This document shows, in pieces, positions 51,128-60,142 of a stretch of 64,000 nt of DNA (within the stretch, counting starts at the first letter, position 1; the number at the start of each line of letters is the position of its first letter). The stretch spans positions 38,389-102,388 of IMG/VR virus record IMGVR_UViG_3300024265_000035; one strand, written 5' to 3'. Source of the stretch: a virus. The notes below the pieces were generated by a model. It was given only the letters and a program-made list of their open reading frames with translations. It was not told the origin of the DNA and ran no database searches. Made by a program: the position numbers and the translations under genes.

Positions 51128-51844
51128 CTAGCTCGTTGCAAACTCGGTGATAGTGACACCAATTTTAATGTTCATGCCTGATTGCTGTCCAGTAACGACA
51201 ATATTTGCACTAATCGTCCTAGGCTTAGTAACGCTTGCGCCAACCAAAGTGTCAAATGCTTCAGTTGTTAATGTCTGTACGCGAAGATTGAACTTGAGTT
51301 CAGTTCCACCTGCCGATGTCACTCTTCCTGGTACAGCAGCAACGATATACTGTGCTGTGCCAAATGGTGAGATCGATACTGGGATCTCATCATGTACAAA
51401 GAGAAGATCATTGTCAACTTCAATTGAATAGTTTACGTCGATAATCTCTGCTGGCAAGACTGTCTGAGACCTTGAAATATCTTGGCTGACGATCACGTCA
51501 ACACCACCGCCGACAGAGTCTGTCTGTTCCTTAAGACTGATAGTTGTTGGTTTGGACGTGAACTTGGGCAAGAACTGCAGTCTAGCATTTCTGATCGTTA
51601 TGAGCGGATTCCTGAGAGCAATGTTCTCATTTGTGAATGCTTCGAATATTGGAGTATCGAGGATCTTACGATCTTTTGAGTCAGAACCAGTAAGTTCATT
51701 CCAGAACCTATAGTCTATCTCGTCGTCGCCCAGTCTAAAAGCAACAATCTCGAAACTTCCGTCGTTTCTTGCAAGTTTCTCACGACCCAAGTCTGTGAGG
51801 ACTGCGTCGATGAAGATCTGCCCAGAATTGTCTTGAAAACCCAT
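51128..51844 (-). CDS. Virion protein, LTDxGRE family, 238 aa
   Basis: The N terminus shows the conserved AVLTDLGREKLARN and GDDEIDYRFWNEL, a pattern recurring in the protein encoded at 59406-60131. The C-terminal half is beta-rich (VDVIVSQDISRSQTVLPAEI, TVTGQQSGMNIKIGVT-like strands). Proteins of this type occur in T4-like cyanophage tail gene clusters. A hairpin region lies just before its ATG. A tail or baseplate role is likely. Confidence 0.7.
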   Translation of the reverse strand: MGFQDNSGQIFIDAVLTDLGREKLARNDGSFEIVAFRLGDDEIDYRFWNELTGSDSKDRKILDTPIFEAFTNENIALRNPLITIRNARLQFLPKFTSKPTTISLKEQTDSVGGGVDVIVSQDISRSQTVLPAEIIDVNYSIEVDNDLLFVHDEIPVSISPFGTAQYIVAAVPGRVTSAGGTELKFNLRVQTLTTEAFDTLVGASVTKPRTISANIVVTGQQSGMNIKIGVTITEFATS

Positions 51845-51859
51845 GATATCAAACTCCGC

Positions 51860-51886
51860 GGGAACCTACGTTCCCCATAATTATGG
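51860..51886 (-). other. Stem-loop region before an LTDxGRE virion gene
   Basis: GGGAAC and GTTCCC (51860-51865 and 51870-51875) pair around a four-base loop, and CCATAATTATGG (51875-51886) is a 12-base palindrome next to it. Both lie between the preceding stop (51899) and the ATG at 51844, covering the area just upstream of the CGGAG ribosome site. No T-run follows, so a terminator is unlikely. Confidence 0.45.
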
Positions 51887-51898
51887 TTCTTTTTCCTT

Positions 51899-54298
51899 TT
51901 ATAACTTACCAAAGAGCTGAGTTGCATAAAGCCCCTTGTGGCGTCCTCTATCTGCTCTTGGATCCTCGACTATACCAGTAACGCCAGTAGATATAGCTTG
52001 GTCAAGGAAATCTCGTATATTTTTGTCATCTAGCTTTGGTTTATCCACTTGGATATGTACTGTCTTTTCACGTTTCGTTATCTCTGGTTTCAAATTATCG
52101 AAAACCATTGTAACCAATATGTCTTGTTTCTCACCCGTATCCAGAGATTCCATTCTGAGGCAGTATGTGGTATCTGAGAATACGCGATTGTTTGTTCCTG
52201 GTCGTGATGTCATGATTAGTGTATCTTGGAATGTCGTCTCTCTGAATATTCTCGCTGGTGGGTTCGTGGCGAATGCACCAATTGCCTCTAGCCTCACACC
52301 AGCAGCTGAGATACTTTCTATTGGATACTCGCCTTCGTTCTTGAATTGTTCATTTAGACGAACAGCGAGCTGGCAAGATAAAAACGAGAACTCGTCATGT
52401 CTTGTAACAGTTTGAGCAGCATAAACATACTTTAGATTCCCGTCTTGGAAGTACTTTACGTCATTGTCAAAGAATAATACATTCTGCGCACCGAACCTAA
52501 TGTCAATCAGATCCCAATCTGTAAGATCATTTCCAGCGCCATCTTGTAACTTTCTGAAGAGCCTGTAGTAATGGATATCACGCTGGCTATTGCACGGAAG
52601 CTTCCACGTCACGACGACTCTCTTCCTGTGTGACTCAGTTCGAACTGAGAATTCATCTGGCGGACCTGGTAGCTTTGTATCAACAATTGCTCCATATCGC
52701 CAATTCCTGCCCCACTCGCTTGTAAAATATGAACTCTTATGTGTTGCAAGACCCTTTGTCTGTGTAAAGTCAGCATCGAAGAAGTTTCCATCCTCGAACC
52801 CCATATGAGTAATATTACCCTTCCGTGTCCACTTGAGGATAATCTTTATCCTATATCGATAAATGCCTCCATACAAGACTTTCGTATCAATAAATTCAGT
52901 ACAATCAATGTCTGGAATCTCAATCTCGTCAATGAGCTGAAATACACCATCAGATCCTTGTGTATATTTTTCTATGACATAGCCAACATATTCAGTACCT
53001 GATTCTTCCTGTGTTGCTGGAAATGTTGGAATATTAGATTTCTTCTTAATCTCAGGTTCTGTTTCTGATAGAACACAAAGATTTGGCAGGAATTGTCCGA
53101 GACCAGCGATAACTTCAGCATGTTCTGGGTATTCAATTAGATCAACTTTACCTTCGCTCACGAGACCAGTAATCGCAGGATCAACAAACACAACTTCAGT
53201 GAATGCAGTCATGTCAGTTACTCTCCGTGGAGCTGCAACTGTCTCATAGATTATATGAATAAGTGGATCTTCTTCTTGTGTACCAAACGTTCCAACAGAC
53301 TGTGAGCTTTTCTCTGCTGTCACTAATCTCATTGTCATTAGTGGAGATGATGGTAGGATCCCTTGGATTGTTATAGCTGCAGGAGCGTCATGGGCTGAAA
53401 ATATTGAACGTGTTGGACTACTTGTTTTTACTATCGAAAACTTACCATCATATAGGTCTCCCTTTATGCTCTTGGCTTTTTTCGACATTACCCCCACCGA
53501 TGTCTTCGATGCTCTAATGATACCATTATCAGAATTGATATTTGTTTGGATATCATGTAGTTCGATGCCGTTCGTGCTTTCAGAACACAGATATTCCATC
53601 TCATCAACTCTTGCTGTTGGTCCTACAGTAGAATATCCTGCTTTCGTAAGAGGCATCTCAACAATTGCCGAGATAACACCCGGGCATATGAAACCATTGG
53701 CGACAGCTTTCCTTATGACGCCGAATTTCATAGCGCTGAGTCTATCGAATCTTATGCCGCGTTTGATGTCAGAACGAATTGGTTTGTTGACTCTAAGTGA
53801 AAAGCTTCTCGTTCTCTTATCGGTCGGTGGTGATATTCTGGATGATGGTGGCTTATCTGTAAACGGAGCGCGCTGCCATTTGAGTTTGATATATCTGGGT
53901 ATATCTTCTACTTTCTTGTTGCCGCGGGGCTCATCGTCATTTGTCTCTTCATCTTCAATATAATAATTGTAGTGTGGAATAGCCTCAAATTTGAATGCAG
54001 TAAACAAAGTATTAAACGACCCAGGAGATGACTCTCTTGTTTCTACAACAGAAAACTGTGGTTCTGTTGTTACTTCAAAATCACTAACTAAACCATTATT
54101 AGCTTCAGGGATAATTGGAGCCGCTAAGTCACGATCATCTTCTTCATTAAAATCAGATATTACAACAATACCATCAGCTGATATAACTCTACCACCTATA
54201 GGATCTCCCAATCCACCTGGTAGACCTGTATCAGAGTTAGAATCAAATACTCCTACAGTATCTCCCAAACCTCCAAATGAAAAGAACTTAACTGCCAT
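51899..54298 (-). CDS. Large virion protein with FN3 domain, 799 aa
   Basis: A mainly beta protein. A fibronectin-III domain is clear at about 535-615 (LPGPPDEFSVRTESHRKRVV, then VTWKLPCNSQRDIHYYRLFR). An earlier segment (EYVGYVIEKYTQGSDGVFQL and GGIYRYRIKIILKW) suggests a second one. No enzymatic motif is found. Its neighbours are other FN3 proteins, so it likely forms a tail or head appendage. The stop is 54 bases before the next gene. Confidence 0.68.
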   Translation of the reverse strand: MAVKFFSFGGLGDTVGVFDSNSDTGLPGGLGDPIGGRVISADGIVVISDFNEEDDRDLAAPIIPEANNGLVSDFEVTTEPQFSVVETRESSPGSFNTLFTAFKFEAIPHYNYYIEDEETNDDEPRGNKKVEDIPRYIKLKWQRAPFTDKPPSSRISPPTDKRTRSFSLRVNKPIRSDIKRGIRFDRLSAMKFGVIRKAVANGFICPGVISAIVEMPLTKAGYSTVGPTARVDEMEYLCSESTNGIELHDIQTNINSDNGIIRASKTSVGVMSKKAKSIKGDLYDGKFSIVKTSSPTRSIFSAHDAPAAITIQGILPSSPLMTMRLVTAEKSSQSVGTFGTQEEDPLIHIIYETVAAPRRVTDMTAFTEVVFVDPAITGLVSEGKVDLIEYPEHAEVIAGLGQFLPNLCVLSETEPEIKKKSNIPTFPATQEESGTEYVGYVIEKYTQGSDGVFQLIDEIEIPDIDCTEFIDTKVLYGGIYRYRIKIILKWTRKGNITHMGFEDGNFFDADFTQTKGLATHKSSYFTSEWGRNWRYGAIVDTKLPGPPDEFSVRTESHRKRVVVTWKLPCNSQRDIHYYRLFRKLQDGAGNDLTDWDLIDIRFGAQNVLFFDNDVKYFQDGNLKYVYAAQTVTRHDEFSFLSCQLAVRLNEQFKNEGEYPIESISAAGVRLEAIGAFATNPPARIFRETTFQDTLIMTSRPGTNNRVFSDTTYCLRMESLDTGEKQDILVTMVFDNLKPEITKREKTVHIQVDKPKLDDKNIRDFLDQAISTGVTGIVEDPRADRGRHKGLYATQLFGKL

Positions 54299-56224
54299 CT
54301 ATAATATAGTAGGTGGAGTTCCACCTTCTCCTGCACCAGGTGCCATCAATGTTGCTTCTCCGCTGATTCCAACTCGAAGATCCTGTCCACTAGGTCCTGA
54401 CCCGAAACTAGCTCTATTTGGATTGAGATCAAAGAATAGCCTAATCGTCCGTACGAATTCGCTCATTCCTTCAAATGTCGTCAAGTCAAGAACTTCTACA
54501 CTTGGGTCAAACTCGCCCACGAATTGAATCGGGTCCTCAGCTGACTCTGGTTTATCATCTGTATCTGGTACATCAATCTCTGTCGGTGAGGACGACTCGT
54601 CGACTCGAGTGGCATCTGTGCTACCCTGTAGGACGATTAGGAGATTGCTTACAAGAGATTCCATGTCAACTGTTGCTGTTTCAGGATCTATTGCTGCCAA
54701 CACTGTTGTCAACCCACCAAGTCTACGCTCATCAAATACTGCAGTCGCTCTTGTGAATGTGTCTTCCTGTGGTGATTCCTTCGAACCAAAGAATAAATCT
54801 AAACCCGTCGCTTCGATAATCTCTAAAATTGTCTGTGAGACACCAAATGTAGCAATGCTTTCCTTCAAGTTCTTAATCACTTCATTTGGATCGAGTGGAC
54901 GGAAGAATTTATTAAGCTGTATCTGATCCCTCAAAAAACTAAGATCTGCACCCAGATATGAGAATCTTCTTACTGTAGCTCGATCATCACCACGTTCAAT
55001 TGCTGCCAATGTATTTGCTGCAGCTATAATCCAATCGTACTTATCATGACCATAATATTTCTTTGATAAGAATGGATATGGACTGATGTCGTTAAATGTC
55101 GCACCTTCCAGTTTTGTCCCGATGGTGCTGTCAACGTGGTTTTGCATCTCTTTCTCAATATCTGACAGCTGTAACATAGCAATCGGAAATGGAGCTACAT
55201 CGACATCGAATACAAATCTAGAATCCCTACGAGCATTCTGAACTGCCTTCAAGTGGTATGTGTAAAAATTGTGTTTCGTGACGTTCTTATCAAGGAATGC
55301 ATAAATCGAATTATCATCGAACTGCTCATAGAATGATAAAACCCATTCCTTGATATAATCCTTGAGAGCATTATACTGTATTGCAGCCTGCTCATTTGAG
55401 AGCTCAAATGTCACGTCTTTGTTATCAAATACACTATGACGTCTAAGTCTATATCCTGACGCGTCGGGAATTCTCTTCCACCCTACTATAGCACCTTGAA
55501 ATACATTGTCAGGATCATATTTTGCAGTGAAGATTATCTTTGGAATACGATTCTTGAAGTTAAGCTGACCCAGTGATTCTCTGATGCGTGCTCTCTTTAT
55601 CTTATCTACATTTGGAATAAAACTGAGGAGGTCTACTACACCTTCCGCGAGTGGCATATCATATCCTGCCAGCTGCAATGAATATGACGAAATCTGTCCT
55701 GCGGCGGCACCTGTTGTTGAAGATCTTTCGTTAAATCCGAGAGTACCCTCTTTTTCACGTTCTGCAAGGCGCAGTAGTATATCTAAATTGAATGCAAGAT
55801 CATCTGCAAGCTGTCTATCGATCATGATAGGCGCAATTAATCTCTGTCCTTTTGTCTCACTAATAGCAGAAAACTTCAAGGAGCGATTCTCATTAAATCT
55901 TGCAATCTCAGCAAATGGATTAGAAGGAGGTACGAACCCTGCTGCTTTTGCTCTTGAGATGAACATGCTAATATCATCAATAACTTCTATTACATTATTT
56001 GCTGCAGATCTTATCGCTTGAATCTCTCCGTGTGATAATGGAACTCCCGAGTCAGTAAATGGTATGACGTCACTGGGGTTATTTACTAATGCTGCTGAAT
56101 TGTCACATTTTTGAAGTAAAGCTGGCGCGCCACCAGTCAACATATTAATAGCACTGTCTTTTAACCTCAAGCTAAAGAGACAGTCAGCAAGTGCTATTAT
56201 CTTATTTTGATTTTCTGTAGGCAT
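54299..56224 (-). CDS. Large virion-associated protein, 641 aa
   Basis: Residues 1-220 are helical (AIRSAANNVIEVIDDISMFI, IDRQLADDLAFNLDILLRLA); the middle contains an FN3-like strand set (GWKRIPDASGYRLRRHSVFD); the C-terminal 120 residues are acidic and Gly-rich, ending in a flexible tail. No known family. Its start and stop adjoin those of two FN3 proteins, so it is probably a partner in the same appendage or neck structure. Confidence 0.6.
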   Translation of the reverse strand: MPTENQNKIIALADCLFSLRLKDSAINMLTGGAPALLQKCDNSAALVNNPSDVIPFTDSGVPLSHGEIQAIRSAANNVIEVIDDISMFISRAKAAGFVPPSNPFAEIARFNENRSLKFSAISETKGQRLIAPIMIDRQLADDLAFNLDILLRLAEREKEGTLGFNERSSTTGAAAGQISSYSLQLAGYDMPLAEGVVDLLSFIPNVDKIKRARIRESLGQLNFKNRIPKIIFTAKYDPDNVFQGAIVGWKRIPDASGYRLRRHSVFDNKDVTFELSNEQAAIQYNALKDYIKEWVLSFYEQFDDNSIYAFLDKNVTKHNFYTYHLKAVQNARRDSRFVFDVDVAPFPIAMLQLSDIEKEMQNHVDSTIGTKLEGATFNDISPYPFLSKKYYGHDKYDWIIAAANTLAAIERGDDRATVRRFSYLGADLSFLRDQIQLNKFFRPLDPNEVIKNLKESIATFGVSQTILEIIEATGLDLFFGSKESPQEDTFTRATAVFDERRLGGLTTVLAAIDPETATVDMESLVSNLLIVLQGSTDATRVDESSSPTEIDVPDTDDKPESAEDPIQFVGEFDPSVEVLDLTTFEGMSEFVRTIRLFFDLNPNRASFGSGPSGQDLRVGISGEATLMAPGAGEGGTPPTIL

Positions 56225-56225
56225 G

Positions 56226-59200
56226 TTACAACGTCACAACTCCCGGTCTTCTAGGTCTGACTATTGATTTCTTTGTTGTCGTGACTGACCTCTTTTGAGA
56301 AAAACCGCGAATTAGTGGGCTTCTAATCCTAAGTGGTTTCGTATCACGTGCTAGTAGATTTCTCTCAGTCTGCGTTATAGATGCGTTAATCTTTCTTTCA
56401 AATGACGGATCAGATATCTTAATGCCCCTAATGATTGGTTTCGCTGTATTTCCAGTATTAATACCGACTGCGGTTAATCTATAGAAGTATGTGTTTCCAA
56501 ACTCAACATCTGAATCAATATAGTGATGTTGACCCGATAGAACACGATTCTTTCTTGAATCTTTATTAACTCTTGAATCCATTACATCGAAAACTCGTGC
56601 ACGAGAACGACTAGATTCCTTAAATACGTCGATTACATGTTCGAAGTTTAACTTCTCAATATCTTTCGTATTCGTAACATTCAAACGTGCTGCTGCAAAA
56701 TTGTTAACAACAGCTCTCTCAATCTTCCACCTATCAACAGTACCAGAGTTCTTCGGTGTATCCCAATTCAATGTAGTAAAGAATGGTTCACATTTCGTAT
56801 CGCATGACTTAATCTTAAACTTGATTGGTCGAGCGACAGGAGTAAATGTGTTAATGCTAACTGTGTTTGAGAAGTTGCTAATGAAATTTCCTGTCTGCAT
56901 TGCGGAAACACGATACATATAATTTGAATCTACTTCGAGGAATACAGGTCTATATGACGGAGTTTTTTCACCTGACTTTGCAATACGATCGTCAAATGAT
57001 CTATGTTCCGTTAATGGAAATTGATCCCATATTTCAGAACCTTTCTTCTTGCGCTCAATCTGATATAGCGTTCTGAATATTGTTTCCTCAAGAACATCTC
57101 TATTTCCGATTCTATCCTCTGGATCTATATCGATATTTCCATCATCCCATGCCAGTGTCACGACTCCATTTTTTCCACTAATAGCCGTAATATTCAATGG
57201 TGCGTCAACAAGTGGTCTAGTTGAGATAAAGAGAGGAGAAGAGACTGCGTATGACGACTTATTACCGAATCTATCTACCGCGTACACACTATATTGATAC
57301 GTATTATCTATTCGTGTCGTCTTATCGAGAAATAATATCTGCTTGTTGTTATTCTCGAAATAACCAGTCCATGCATTGTCACTTGATCGCATTACAGTGT
57401 CTTCAAATGTCTTGCAGCCGGCCGACTCACAATTACCTTGTCGAATTTGACTTGGTTGTGTTGGTATCGTAAATGCACGTTCTTTAAGTGTATTATTCTT
57501 TCTTGCGAGGAAGAATGCTTTTACACGAGGGTCATCACCGATTATTGTGATACGAATATTCTTTGTCGTAGCATCGACCTCTGCAAGAATCGTTGGCTTC
57601 CTAAGATCTGTAATACGACTTGATCTTTCATTTAAGAAGACAACGATTTCCTTTGGGTGTTGTGACTTATTACCGTGTACATCAACAGAATAAATTCGAT
57701 ATATGTACTTCTTACCTTGAACTGAAGTTTTATCTACAAATGTTGAACCACCGAACTTTGTATTTAACGACTCACCAACTTGAACATATCCCGTATCAAG
57801 TGCTTCACGGGACTCACGCTCTACAGTAAATCCCAATTCACTATCAATCACTGGAATATTCTCAGGAGCAACCTCTTTACGGTTAGACATCGATAATTTT
57901 CTATAAATCTCAAATTTAACGACATTGTCTTCTAGATTAGCTAACATGCAAAGTGTTACGAAACTACCATTCTTCGCTATAGCGATACTACGAGGCTCAC
58001 GAGGTGGTACCACATCTTCTATAGTAATCTTAACGATTCTTGATCTGACACTTTCAGTAATTGTCTCATCGAGTGAAGAGACATAGTATGTGTATGTACT
58101 CCCAAGTTCTACAGTGTTATCAATGTAAGAGAACTCCACAAGCTCTGCACCGGGCGGCCCGACCTTACGGTTCTTAAGACGTATGATTGGAACGACTGTA
58201 AGCTCCTTATAGTTGCTTGCATTCGGCTTATCCATAACAAGACTACTTTGAATCTTGGCGCGCTTTTTAATTTCTTTTCTATGTCGATGACCTAGCTTTG
58301 ACAACGTGTCAGCACTAACTTCCGTACCACCTGATAGAATGCTTACTGGGTCATACTTTGTTGTCAAGTTTGGATTCTGAATCTGAATATTTCTTATTGC
58401 TTTTAGATCATTTACAACTGACGCGTCAATTTCACCGATCTCTGTCAGATCAAGAAATGAAAGTAAAGACTCAAGGTTTTTATTATCAGAACTTTTTGTT
58501 TCCATTTCAGGATCACGCGTCGCAAAAACTGCAGATCCTGAAGAACTAACAAGACCCGTGCGTAATCCAGTGAATTCATCGATTTTTGTCGTTAGTGAGA
58601 GTGAGTTCTCAATTCCATTCTGATCAAACCTGAGACTCTCGTATGCTCCCTCTTTTGCGAAGTTCTTATTTCTCGTTCGCATCGTGACACCCTGTATCTC
58701 AGCAGCACCATGTCTATTAAGACGGACGCGGTGTGGTCGTGTAGATTCAGGAGACTTCTTCTTTGCTCTAAAGATGCGAAAAGCTTTTACTTTCTCTTCA
58801 CGAATAAGTTTGTTAGGTAACGTGAATTTAACCTGTGTAGAATACCTGTCAACCAATCCACGATCACTGAAGACTATTTGCACAAAGTCAATATCTGGAA
58901 CTGCTTTATTTATGCGTGGTGATATAATTGGTTTATCTTCGATTGAAGATACAGTACCACGCTTGATGAGGCTGCTGACAGCAGACTCAACCATCACTCT
59001 TGCATCACTACTATTGATTGTTTCAAGACCAATAGCAGTAACGACTGAGTCAATAAAACTATTCTGTATTGCCTGCAAATCTGACTTTGCATACTTCGTG
59101 CCTTGAAATCCTCGCTTATCATCTCCAGTATCAGTTTCGATTGACTCACGTATAGTTTGATCAAGTTCACCGAGTGTTTGTCTTGCTGCGGCGGCGGCTT

Positions 59201-59405
59201 TTTCAACAGCTCTTGCTACAACATTCATACCAGATGCCGCTTCAACAAGGTGATCAGAGTTCGATTTAGACTTTACAAAGACATCATCTTGACGATCTAA
59301 AGGCTGCTTGCCAAAGAACTTTCGTGTCTGCGTTCCTTTGCCAAGCGGCAGTTTAAATCTGCTGCTAATAGCTTGCTGGTCAGATCTACTATTAGAACCA
59401 GCCAT
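56226..59405 (-). CDS. Multi-domain FN3 virion protein, 1059 aa
   Basis: Several fibronectin-III-like repeats are visible from about residue 470: PREPRSIAIAKNGSFVTLCM, then YVSSLDETIT-type strands, PLNITAISGKNGVVTLAWDD (about 745) and PIKFKIKSCDTKCEPFFTTL (about 870). Each repeat ends with a YxYRxxAVD-like strand. The N-terminal 400 residues differ and are basic. Such proteins form long appendages or whiskers that bind sugars. It begins directly before the LTDxGRE gene and has no membrane segment. Confidence 0.7.
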   Translation of the reverse strand: MAGSNSRSDQQAISSRFKLPLGKGTQTRKFFGKQPLDRQDDVFVKSKSNSDHLVEAASGMNVVARAVEKAAAAARQTLGELDQTIRESIETDTGDDKRGFQGTKYAKSDLQAIQNSFIDSVVTAIGLETINSSDARVMVESAVSSLIKRGTVSSIEDKPIISPRINKAVPDIDFVQIVFSDRGLVDRYSTQVKFTLPNKLIREEKVKAFRIFRAKKKSPESTRPHRVRLNRHGAAEIQGVTMRTRNKNFAKEGAYESLRFDQNGIENSLSLTTKIDEFTGLRTGLVSSSGSAVFATRDPEMETKSSDNKNLESLLSFLDLTEIGEIDASVVNDLKAIRNIQIQNPNLTTKYDPVSILSGGTEVSADTLSKLGHRHRKEIKKRAKIQSSLVMDKPNASNYKELTVVPIIRLKNRKVGPPGAELVEFSYIDNTVELGSTYTYYVSSLDETITESVRSRIVKITIEDVVPPREPRSIAIAKNGSFVTLCMLANLEDNVVKFEIYRKLSMSNRKEVAPENIPVIDSELGFTVERESREALDTGYVQVGESLNTKFGGSTFVDKTSVQGKKYIYRIYSVDVHGNKSQHPKEIVVFLNERSSRITDLRKPTILAEVDATTKNIRITIIGDDPRVKAFFLARKNNTLKERAFTIPTQPSQIRQGNCESAGCKTFEDTVMRSSDNAWTGYFENNNKQILFLDKTTRIDNTYQYSVYAVDRFGNKSSYAVSSPLFISTRPLVDAPLNITAISGKNGVVTLAWDDGNIDIDPEDRIGNRDVLEETIFRTLYQIERKKKGSEIWDQFPLTEHRSFDDRIAKSGEKTPSYRPVFLEVDSNYMYRVSAMQTGNFISNFSNTVSINTFTPVARPIKFKIKSCDTKCEPFFTTLNWDTPKNSGTVDRWKIERAVVNNFAAARLNVTNTKDIEKLNFEHVIDVFKESSRSRARVFDVMDSRVNKDSRKNRVLSGQHHYIDSDVEFGNTYFYRLTAVGINTGNTAKPIIRGIKISDPSFERKINASITQTERNLLARDTKPLRIRSPLIRGFSQKRSVTTTKKSIVRPRRPGVVTL

Positions 59406-60131
59406 TTATCTCCTCTCCTTCGAGAATCCAATAGATCTTGTAAGTGACTCAATCTTGTCAGAATCAGACTTTCTCAAGTTTTTAGTCTCTTCATCTTTGA
59501 AAAGTCTCATATCACAATTGTATGAAAGAACACCTTTCTTGTCACGCTTTGGAACAACTTCTGTTAAACCATTTGAAGCACTAACAAATACACGGACGAG
59601 GTTTCCCTCATGTGATGCTTTATCGAAATAGTCTTCAATTCTCTTACTGAACTCTAATCTTGAGCTATTAAATTTCTTGAACCCACGATCGAATGGACCA
59701 CTCTTTGTGATGACATTACCAGACTGATCTAACGTCACATAGATATCCTGAAGTCTCTGCTGCTTCATCCCTATTGAGCCAGACGTTAGTTCAGGACTCG
59801 TTGATATTCGTGGCAGAATCTTCTGACCCTGTGGCATAGTGAATAACATGTTTTTTATGTTCGTCTGATCCCGAGCTTCACTATTCATACCTTTTTGAAG
59901 TCCAAAAACAGCTTCTCGTACAAGTGTCGCTTCAATTTGCTCACCTTTTGACGCTGTTAACTGAGTGTTTGTTATGCTTCCACTAGTGCTGACATATGGA
60001 TCATAGTCCACTTCATCATCAGAGAACGCATAATATGAGAACTCTAGTTCATTTTTCGAATATAGCTCACGACCATAGTCAGTGAGAACCATGTCTATTA
60101 CACGTGTGTTCTTATCGAGAAAACCAGCCAT
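59406..60131 (-). CDS. Virion protein, LTDxGRE family, 241 aa
   Basis: The N terminus VIDMVLTDYGRELYSKNELE and AFSDDEVDYDPYVSTSG matches the protein at 51128-51844, so the two are paralogues. The rest of the protein differs, with a helical central part (GFKKFNSSRLEFSKRIEDYF) and a charged C terminus. T4-like cyanophages have similar tail genes. The role is structural, exact place unknown. Confidence 0.68.
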   Translation of the reverse strand: MAGFLDKNTRVIDMVLTDYGRELYSKNELEFSYYAFSDDEVDYDPYVSTSGSITNTQLTASKGEQIEATLVREAVFGLQKGMNSEARDQTNIKNMLFTMPQGQKILPRISTSPELTSGSIGMKQQRLQDIYVTLDQSGNVITKSGPFDRGFKKFNSSRLEFSKRIEDYFDKASHEGNLVRVFVSASNGLTEVVPKRDKKGVLSYNCDMRLFKDEETKNLRKSDSDKIESLTRSIGFSKERR

Positions 60132-60142
60132 CTGTCAGATAA

